Of a stretch of 64,000 nucleotides of DNA, positions 56,800 through 64,000 are shown piece after piece; position 1 is the stretch's first letter; each line of letters starts with the position of its first letter. The notes below the pieces were generated by a model. The model was not told the DNA's origin. It did not search any database and saw only the letters and a list, made by a program, of their open reading frames with translations. This stretch comes from Astragalus membranaceus (lineage: Eukaryota; Streptophyta; Magnoliopsida; Fabales; Fabaceae). The position numbers were made by a program, and so were the translations under genes. The stretch spans positions 138,342,428-138,406,427 of the forward strand of contig CM076846.1 of assembly GCA_039519185.1 (NCBI GenBank), given 5' to 3'.

Positions 56800-57540
56800 G
56801 GGCACCCGGCAGGGTGCCAAGTCAGACAACACAAGTCGCCCAACACAAGGCGCCCATGAGGGCGCCAGTTCCCTTCTCGCCAATCACCAAGTGCAAGGCA
56901 CCCACGAGGGGGCCAACCTCTCTGGTGCAAATCATCAAGCACGTGGCACCCACGAGGGCGCCACCCTCCCCTAAGTGTGTGATTCACCAAGTACAAGGTA
57001 CCCACGAGGGCGCCAACCTCTCTGGTGCAAATCATCAAGCACGTGACACCCACGAGGGCACCACTCTCTCCGATGGACGATTCATCGAGTGCAAGGCACC
57101 TATGAGGGCGACAACCTCACTAGTACAATACATCAAGAACAAGGCGCCCACGAGGGCGCCACTCTCTTACTTGGGCGAATCACCAAGTGCAAGGCACCCA
57201 TGAGGGCGCCAACTTCACTCATGCAAATGATCGAGCACGAGGCACCCACGAGGGCGCCACTCCCCCATCCTTGCACATTGCCAAACAACAAGGCACCCAT
57301 GAAGGCGCCACTCCCATGTTTGCAAACTACTAAGTACGAGACTCCCATTAGGGGGCCAATCCATCTCGCGGATCGCCAAGTGTGAGGCACTCCTCCTCAA
57401 CCACCTGCGTGGCGCAAGGCGCCCATGGGGGCGCCACCCCATGGCTACAAATCGCCCACACAAGGAACAAAGCACCCCAGGGGGCGCCTCCCCCCTTCTC
57501 ACCAAAACAGAGCCCAAGGCGCCCATAGGGGGCACCATCA
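56800..57540. repeat. GGCGCC-word array with about 60-bp spacing in element E
   Basis: Phrases aggcgcccatgagggcgcca and aggcacccacgagggcgcca recur about a dozen times, separated by sequences like caaatcatcaagca. It is a higher-order copy of the word seen at 51680-51995. Confidence 0.85.
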
Positions 57541-57827
57541 ACGAAAAGGAAGCAAAAAACTTATCAAGGCATTTCGGTGTCAGAGCAAGAGGATCCGATC
57601 GTTTGTCTTCTCTCCAAACCAGTGCTTCGAGGAATAGATTTTCCTCTCCAAGCTGTGCCCCAAAGAGTTTTTTTCTTCACCACGCAGCAAAGTTTCTACA
57701 TACCTATTTATTAGGTTAAGTCCATGAAGAAGGGGACCTCAAAACGCAGTCATTACTGAGGCCGCGTACCTCGCCACATCACAAATACGACAAGCCGACG
57801 AAACTCCGTCAAGCCAAGACCATCCAC

Positions 57828-58284
57828 CAGGGGTCCCATCAGCAAAATCAGGAGGTGCATTCAGCAATTGGAATGGATCAGCCCAATCAATCCAGCCCAT
57901 GTCCACCTCACGTGAGCCCAACATGATTGGACGGTCAAGATCGACTCTACCCATCCAACGATCCACGAGAGGGCATGATTTCCTATAAATACAGGCAAAC
58001 TTTGCCCTAAGAAATGTTGAATCTCTAATCCTTAGTACCTTCAGTCTTATATTCTATATACTGACTTGAGCGTCTGAGTGGCTTGCAGGTACCCCCCGGG
58101 CGCTCACCTCCCGTCAGGACAGCAAGAGACCTGACCTCCCGTCAGGACAACAAGAGACCTGACCTCCCGTCAGGACAGCAAGTGACCTGACCTCCCGTCA
58201 GGACAACAAGAGACCTGACCTCCTGTCAGGACAGCAAGAGACCTACCAACAGCAGACAACTAAAAAGCTGCTCGGTACAGAACA
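57828..58284 (+). repeat. 3' LTR of element E (homologous part)
   Basis: Matches 50752-51179 closely but has five 28-bp units instead of four (58107-58246). It ends acagaaca before the target duplication gttgg. The true LTR start upstream of 57828 is unclear. Confidence 0.82.
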
Positions 58285-58289
58285 GTTGG

Positions 58290-59880
58290 TGATTAGGGTT
58301 CGAATGGCGGGATTTCTAGGAATTCGGTTATTCGGTCGAAAAGATGTCTCGTGATCGAGTGGAAAGCTTTGGGAGCGGATACGGATGTCACCGGAACGTG
58401 GAGTTGACTCGGGGAGCGTTCGTGTGGTTATGACGGAAAAGCAATTTCGCGGAAAGTCTCGGCTATTTGTGATTTTCATCACAATCGGTGAGTTTTACTC
58501 ACGTTAGGATTGTTCCGTTTTGAAATGAACTTTTCGTGATTTGGTTTCGGAAGATTTTGAGTTGAAAACCGTTATTTCGAAATATATCGTATTTTGATAA
58601 AATTTGTTTAGATTGAGTTTTTGATTGATTTGATTGATTGTGTGACATTGATTGAATCTGTTTTTATGGTTGTTTGAACTGTTTTTAATCGGAACAAGAA
58701 TCGGAATTGAGCGGAATAGTGGATTTCGCGAGAAACCGCAAAACCAGCATTTTCCTGCAGACGGTCGCGTCGCGACCCGTCCCCATCGCGTCGCGACCAG
58801 GCTCAGTTTTGCAACAAAAATGTTTCTGAATCTTATCGCGTCGCGATGGTAGCAGTTCGCGTCGCGACGCTTTACAGTTTTTCACCAACTGTACACTGAT
58901 TTTGTTTTCGCGATAACTTTTGATCCGAGAACCCGATTGAGGTGTTCTAAGATGCGTTTGAAAGCTTATTCAGAGGCCTAAATGAATATACATTTTAAAA
59001 GGGTAAAATGAACTGTTTTTGAAGTTATAAATTGTTTTGAAAAGCGGTAAATTAGTATGCGAGTGCAAACTTAGATTATGTTTATGACGCGAACTAAACG
59101 TTCAACTATTGGTTTGATGTAAATGAACTATGAGTTCATATGATGGTAGATGTATATATTATATCGAGTTGGGTGACGACCCATGAGACTAACATACTAG
59201 GCGGGGCAGTCATGATCCCTTACCCTAGGCTCCGTGCCATTAGGAAAAATGCTATTGGTAAGGGGGTTTACCGGGTATATAGTAACGGATTGCAGTCGGT
59301 GCTGTACTTTGTTTGTTGTGCGATTGACAGGTTCACCGGGTATGTAGCGGTAACGCAGTCGGTGATCTGTTAAAAGTTAAATAATGCGGTTCACCGGGTT
59401 TGTAGCAGTAATGCAGTCGGTGCCGTGTTAAGTTAAAAAGGAACTCATAATTGAACCGAGAGTGTTAGTAGGGGTCTCGGTAGAACTCACTGAGATTGTA
59501 TCTCATTGTGTATATGTTGTTCTTTATAGAGAAACAGGGAAAGAGAGGACCACAGAGGCACGAGTAGGTTGAGCTCGGATGGTTGCTGATGACTTAACTT
59601 TATGCTTAAGTTTATGTTTCCCTTTGTTGTCTATGTACTGCAACACTATGTCTTTAGTGTTATATCTTTCTTCCGCTTTCTTGTATGATACTGAATACTA
59701 TAGTTGTTGATGGTTTATGGTCTGAAAACCGTATTGTCTTGTTTGTAAATAAGACTGTTTGGTTTATATTCAGCGAAAATTTATAGTGATATTCAGTGTC
59801 TAAGCAGGAAATATATCTCTGATGTTCTAGGGATGGTACACTTGGGTATTTTTACTAAATAAAAATACTGGGGTGTTACA
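58290..59880 (+). repeat. 5' LTR of Gypsy D, right part
   Basis: It contains the D-family hairpin word gtcgcgtcgcgac in two pairs (58765-58799 and 58835-58869), three hairpin-like repeats with caccgg/cggtg at 59265-59425, and the accgaga/tctcggt stem near 59454. It ends ggggtgttaca. Confidence 0.87.
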
Positions 59881-59882
59881 GT

Positions 59883-59894
59883 TGGTATCGGAGC
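59883..59894 (+). promoter_or_regulatory. Primer binding site of Gypsy D
   Basis: tggtatcggagc, one change from the initiator tRNA-Met site of C, two bases after the LTR. Confidence 0.8.
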
Positions 59895-60032
59895 AGTTCG
59901 ACCTAGTCAGACTTAGTTTAGGGTTGAGTCGATTTCTTGTTAGTCCTTGTTGTAATTATACTTGTGATGCTAAGAGACATTGAGTCTGATCAACTTAATA
60001 CTTAGTGCATCATAAGCGGAATTATGGCAGGA

Positions 60033-60857
60033 TGACCAAGACGCAATCCTCGACCAAGACCAGAATCTCCAACTGGTGCATCCTCAGGAAAGGTGACATG
60101 ACGGTGGAAAAAATACATCGCTAAGTTTAGGAAGTTGTCTCAGTTTTACCAAGTGGTAAAGTATGCTCCGAATGAGGAATGGAAGATGCAGATGTATAAG
60201 ATGGGCCTTCGTGCTTATATGACTCAGGGTCTCAGTTCTTATACTCTCACCAATTATGCTGCCTTAGTGCAACCAGCCTATGTCGCTGAGGATGATCTCA
60301 AAGAGAGTACTGGAAAGGAAAGAAGGTAGTTGAATTATCAACTCCGAATGCAAAGTCCTAAGATAATTTCATCAAAGGAAAATGAGGTACAATTCTTTGA
60401 TTCTTCAAAGGTCAAAAGATGTTCTAACTGTGGGAATCATCACAGTGGTGACTGTAAGCAAAGATCTAATCGGTGCTTTTATAGTAATGTAGTGGGTCAC
60501 TATGGTAAAGAGTGCCCAGCAAGGAAGAGTTTCAAAGAAGCTCAAGCTGCTCCAACACGCGGGCGAATCAACACTTTGGATGCCCAGACAGTCACACCTG
60601 CAGACAATTTACTGAGGGGTATGAGATCAGTTTTCAATAACTCCGTTAGTATATTATACGATTCGGGTGCAACCCATTGTATAATAGCTCAATCATGTGT
60701 GGATCGGTTGGGACTCGCGTTATCTCAGTTGTCCGAACCGATAACTATTTTTACTGCTGCTAAGGGTCGTGTCCAGACCCAACCTTTGTATCAAAATTGT
60801 CTACTTGTCATAGGAGACAGAAATTTTGTAGTGGAATTTATTTTTTTGCCTATGTGA
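60033..60857 (+). pseudogene. Gypsy D shortened gag, zinc knuckle and protease start
   Basis: A tiny gag start (MTKTQSSTKTRISNW) is followed by KYAPNEEWKMQMYKMGLRAY in another frame, and then by the knuckle (CSNCGNHHSGDCKQRSNRC and CFYSNVVGHYGKECPARK, with some C residues changed). The protease site is ILYDSGATHCIIAQ. A stop TAG at 60327 and a TGA at 60855, where C has a sense arginine codon (PMRSVD), interrupt it. Most of the capsid domain is absent, as in C. Confidence 0.82.
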
Positions 60858-61376
60858 AGTATGGACATCGTCCTGGGTATGAATTGGATGACTGCAAATC
60901 AAGTTATAATCGACTGTGCCAAGCGAACTATCAATTTCGCCTCTGAGTCCGTGGAATTGACGAAGGCAAATTCTAAAGCAGTTATCTCTTTCACCTCAGC
61001 AAGCCAATCATTATTCCAAGGTGCGGAAGCTTATGTTATTATGTTATCTGCATCCATTGAAACTGGTTTAGATTTGTCATATGTTCTAGTTGTGAAAGAA
61101 TTTCTAGATGTTTTTCCGGATGAAGTTTCTTCTATACCTCCTGACCGAGAGGTAGAGTTTTCTATAGAATTGGCTCCTGGCACAGGATCAATATCTATTG
61201 CTCCTTATCAAATGTCTCCTTTAGAATTGAAGGAATTGAAATCCCAACTTGAAGAGTTGATATCAATGAAGTTTATTCGACCGAGTGCTTCTCCATGGGG
61301 TACTCCGGTGCTGCTAGTCAAGAAGAAGGACGGTAGCATGAGATTGTACATTGATTATCGGCAACTCAACAAGTGA
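60858..61376 (+). pseudogene. Gypsy D protease C-terminus and start of reverse transcriptase
   Basis: 171 codons: MDIVLGMNWMTANQVIIDC (protease end), then a linker and the reverse transcriptase entry FLDVFPDEVSSIPPDREVEF, SPWGTPVLLVKKKDGSMRLY and IDYRQLNK. It stops at TGA 61374-61376 because one A is missing from the A-run that C keeps (aacaaagtg). The frame continues in the next entry. Confidence 0.87.
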
Positions 61377-62455
61377 CGATCAAGAATAAATATCCCTTGC
61401 CAAGGATAGATGATTTGCTTGAACAACTTCGAGGTGCTGCGGTGTTTTCTAAAATTGATCTAAGGTCGGGGTATCATCAAATAAAAGTTAGAGCCTTAGA
61501 TATTCCGAAGACAGCTTTCCGTACTAGGTATGGACAGTACGAATTCGTAGTGATGCACTTCGGTTTGACTAATGCTCCAGCGGTATTCATGGACTACATG
61601 AACCGAGTTTTCAACACGTACCTGGATCAATTTGTAGTTGTTTTCATTGATGATGTCGTGGTGTACTTGAAGACCATTGAGGAGCATGTTCAACATCTCC
61701 GCATTGTTCTGAATGTACTCTTAGAAAAGAAGTTGTACGCGAAACCCTCGAAGTGTGATTTCTGGATGCCTGAGGTAAAGTTTTTGGGACATGTGATTGC
61801 CCAATCGGGAGTTGCTGTAGATCCCAGTAAAGTGGAAGCTGTGCTAAACTGGGAACGACCATCATTGGTCACAGCGATCATAAATTTCTTGGGTCTGACT
61901 AGTTATTATAGAAGATTTATTCAAGGGTTCTCACAGTTAGTTCTTCCACTTACTCGGTTAACTCGTAAGGGTCAGCCGTTTACGTGGGATGCTGATTGTG
62001 AAGAATGTTTTCAAGAATTGAAAGTTCGGTTGACTTCTGCTCCCATCCTGATTCTTCTGGATCCGTCTTTGGAATTCCAAATTTACAGTGATGCTTCTGG
62101 GAAGGGTTTAGGATGTGTTCTCATGCAGAATCAACAAGTGGTAGCTTATGCGTCCAGGCAATTAAAGTCTCATGAGGAGAATTATCCAACTCATGATTTG
62201 GAGTTGGCTGCTATTGTGTATGCACTGAAGATTTGGAGACATTACCTGTACGGGTCTCGTTTCGAAGTCTTTAGTGATCACAAAATCTTAAAGTATCTGT
62301 TTGATCAGAAGGAACTGAATAACAGGCAAAGAAGATGGGTAGAATTTTTGAAGGATTATGACTTCGAGTTGAAGTATCATCCAGGAAAGGTCGATGTTGT
62401 AGCTGATGCGCTGAGTAGGAAATCGCTTCACACGGCTGAGTTAACGATGCGTTAA
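61373..62455 (+). CDS. Gypsy D reverse transcriptase-RNase H, open frame
   Basis: 360 codons without a stop: TIKNKYPLPRIDDLLEQLRG, FSKIDLRSGYHQIKVRALDI, FGLTNAPAVFMDYMNRVFN, and the catalytic FIDDVVVY. The thumb includes FLGHVIAQSGVAVDPSK. RNase H has QIYSDASGKGLGCVLMQNQ and HDLELAAIVYALKIWRHYLY with FEVFSDHKILKYLF, ending YHPGKVDVVADALSRKS. FVVMHFG replaces the common FVVMPFG. The only break is the 1-base deletion just upstream. Catalytic residues are kept, so a fused or re-initiated product could be active, but no integrase follows. Confidence 0.88.
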   Translation: MTIKNKYPLPRIDDLLEQLRGAAVFSKIDLRSGYHQIKVRALDIPKTAFRTRYGQYEFVVMHFGLTNAPAVFMDYMNRVFNTYLDQFVVVFIDDVVVYLKTIEEHVQHLRIVLNVLLEKKLYAKPSKCDFWMPEVKFLGHVIAQSGVAVDPSKVEAVLNWERPSLVTAIINFLGLTSYYRRFIQGFSQLVLPLTRLTRKGQPFTWDADCEECFQELKVRLTSAPILILLDPSLEFQIYSDASGKGLGCVLMQNQQVVAYASRQLKSHEENYPTHDLELAAIVYALKIWRHYLYGSRFEVFSDHKILKYLFDQKELNNRQRRWVEFLKDYDFELKYHPGKVDVVADALSRKSLHTAELTMR

Positions 62456-63106
62456 ATGGAATTGTTAGAGTCTTTTAGCTCTATGTCGAGGAACATCCAT
62501 AAGTTTCCACTATGGTGGCGAGGTATTAGTTTGTTAACCTTTCGCTTGACAAGTCAAACGTGAATTCGAATATGAAAGTGAGGTGACTGTTGACTGTTTT
62601 TCACTTTGCGAATACCCATCAACGGATTAATTGATGGATCTGCTTGCAAGTGACTGGAATTTCCGAAGTGAAGATTGGCGTGCGGCATAGTAGTTTTGAA
62701 AATCATTTTGTGAAAACCCGCATGCTAAAGTTAATTTTGGGAACGAATCAAGAGGCTAATAAAATCTGATAGAGGAAAATCATTGGAGGCGTACTTAGGT
62801 TGAGGGGAAACTCTCAACGCTATTGGCCAATTCGAAAAGGGATTGGGTGCGTCGTTGGTGAAAATATCGTGAGGAAAGTTGCAATAGAGGAAAAGGAACT
62901 CTGAGTTCAGTTTGATAGTTGTTTTGAAAACAACTTTAAGGTAATTTGATTGTTTTCAAATTTATTTGATGTCCTCACGGCTTATTTATACGTGTAAGGC
63001 CAAAGTTCTTAAAACCCTCCTTCCATCTTTTTGAAAAAGTTTTACCTCGAAAACTTGGAAGCGAGTCAAGGAATTTCACTGTGACTTTTCCGTCACATTT
63101 TTCAAT
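62456..63106 (+). other. Gypsy D internal region lacking integrase
   Basis: Homologous to 42481-43215 of C. It contains neither an H-H-C-C zinc module nor a D-D-E core, and has no long ORF. Confidence 0.6.
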
Positions 63107-63448
63107 CACTACAAGAATATCGCGTATTAACGGTGGATTTTTTCCGACGGATATTTTGCATTTCCGGCGGGTTTTTTCCGTCGGTAACTTTCCGGCGGAT
63201 TTTGTTCCGTCGGTAACTTTCCGGTGGAAAAAATGGTATTTCCGGTGGATTTTTTGAATTTCCGGCGGATTTTTGAAATTGTTTTTTTTTTGGAAAATCC
63301 GCCGGAAATTCAAACAAATCCGCCGAAAAGCGGTTGCTGCGAACTGGCTACCGTCGCCAAAAATCCGCCGGAAAGTCCACATTTTTGGCGGATTTTTGGC
63401 TTTTCCGGTGGATTTTTCCCACCGAAAAGTCCAATTTTTCTTGTAGTG
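63107..63448. mobile_element. CACTA MITE in Gypsy D
   Basis: Ends CACTACAAGAATATCGCG and the complement of CACTACAAGAAAAATTGG; target duplication aat (63104-63106, 63449-63451). The empty site is visible in C at about 43221-43226 (tttttcaatgtgt). It is filled with tttccggcggatttt repeats, the same family as 11341-12864 but only 342 bp. Confidence 0.88.
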
Positions 63449-63451
63449 AAT

Positions 63452-63949
63452 GTGTACGAGAACTGATAAGGATTTTTAGAAATTTGTTGAGAACGTGTTT
63501 ACTTCCTTCAGGAAAATCATGTTTGTTCTTACCTCTACCGAGGAGTACCAATATGTGGACCTCATTTTCAACCTGTATTTTTATCAAGTGTCTCATATTA
63601 AACCCTTTGATTTAGATTAATCAAAGTTGGGGGTGTAAACGAGGATAATTGGAATAAAATTACGAAAGTGTTTTCAAACGCGGTACCAAGCCTATGGAGG
63701 CGAATGATGAGTTTCTAGTGTTGATTCGTAACAAGAGAGTTCGGACTATGACCTTAGAGCATTCTAGGGTAGTAGTGGAACGTACTTAGAGATTGACGTG
63801 CCAACTTGGGAAGAGTTTCTACATTCATTTCGTTAATTCAAGATTGTTTTCCAGCGAATTAAGACCTGTCTGAGAATGTCGATTCTTGGTTAGTCAATTA
63901 TAAGACTTGACGAATTTTTGAGGACAAAAATCTTCTAAGTTGGGGTGAA
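63452..63949 (+). other. Gypsy D 3' non-coding part and polypurine tract
   Basis: Homologous to 43227-43727 of C. It ends taagttggggtgaa next to TGTAAC; the ttggggtga is the likely polypurine tract. Confidence 0.6.
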
Positions 63950-64000
63950 TGTAACATCCCCAAAATAATTAATAGAATTATTTGGATGTTAACCCAATTG
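63950..64000 (+). repeat. Start of the 3' LTR of Gypsy D
   Basis: tgtaacatccccaaaataat matches 49991 onward with T restored as the first base. It is truncated by the window edge. Confidence 0.88.

Larger units (their letters stand above)
50735..58284 (+). mobile_element. Element E: 7.5-kb gag-only LTR retrotransposon with many tandem arrays
   Basis: Target duplication gttgg (50730-50734, 58285-58289); outer ends TGTTCT and AGAACA are inverted complements. LTR copies: 50735-51179, and a 3' copy homologous from about 57828 to 58284. After the 5' LTR, ttgacgaccacagtggg resembles the primer site of Tat-type elements. Gag pieces are at 51246-51401 and 52244-52716; no protease, reverse transcriptase or integrase is seen. 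The remaining 5 kb is mainly tandem and dispersed GC-rich repeats. This matches a large non-autonomous derivative that relies on partner proteins. Confidence 0.8.
49991..64000 (+). mobile_element. Gypsy retrotransposon D (chromovirus-like, sister of C), runs off the window
   Basis: The 5' LTR is split by element E (49991-50734 and 58290-59880; about 2335 bp once joined), the primer site is at 59883, internal ORFs occupy 60008-62455, and the 3' LTR starts at 63950. The first base is A instead of T (agtaacatcc). Homologous to C along its whole length. Without its MITE the internal part is about 3.72 kb, almost the same as C, and it lacks the same gag and integrase parts. Confidence 0.88.

Noticed and set aside
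55562..57390. Many overlapping ORFs of 80-150 codons in element E
   Set aside because: All are translations of GGCGCC-type repeats in different frames and strands.

Overview
This window is nuclear DNA from a flowering plant, a eudicot and plausibly a legume, although nothing here fixes the species. The evidence is a spliced host gene with GT-AG introns and plant-type Copia, Gypsy, CACTA, Helitron, hAT, Mutator, SINE and LINE elements nested in one another. I see no bacterial operons, rRNA genes or true tRNA genes.

Region 1 (1-4715, minus strand) holds the only convincing host gene. It encodes a Tm-1-like protein (UPF0261 domain followed by the start of a TIM-barrel domain), with six exons in view. 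The gene runs off the left edge. Intron 4 carries a Mutator-like element and intron 2 a tRNA-derived SINE.

Region 2 (4716-46956) is one Copia retrotransposon (A) split open into 42 kb by later insertions. It has identical 5-bp target duplications (aaagg) at both ends and inserted 187 bp upstream of the Tm-1-like start codon. Inserted into A are a Helitron (4818-10951), a CACTA element (11341-12864), a SINE-like piece (about 15735-15862), an Athila/Tat-type Gypsy element B on the minus strand (16069-36841), a chromovirus-like Gypsy element C (37581-46155) and an hAT MITE (46462-46681). Element B itself contains a Mutator-type MITE, a LINE-like insert, a 5.8-kb Pack-CACTA carrying fragments of at least four host genes, and a 2.7-kb solo LTR (F).

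Region 3 (46962-49990) is the other side of the Copia target plus a second hAT MITE and a minus-strand Copia fragment (G). Region 4 (49991-64000) is Gypsy element D, closely related to C. Its 5' LTR is interrupted by a 7.5-kb gag-only element E full of tandem repeats, and its 3' region holds a CACTA MITE. D runs off the right edge.

The most striking signal cuts across elements. Each Gypsy-type family (B, C, D, E and F) carries its own short, repeated, hairpin-forming GC-rich word: GTGCAGATGCAC in B, a CGCACG/CGTGCG stem in C, GTCGCGTCGCGAC in D, and GGCGCC-based words in E and F. In related elements C and D, different words sit at the same LTR position in the same two-plus-two layout. In B the word also lies in frame in gag and pol as a pentapeptide repeat. 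No element here has a complete intact set of retrotransposon proteins, yet several insertions look young, so movement in trans is likely.
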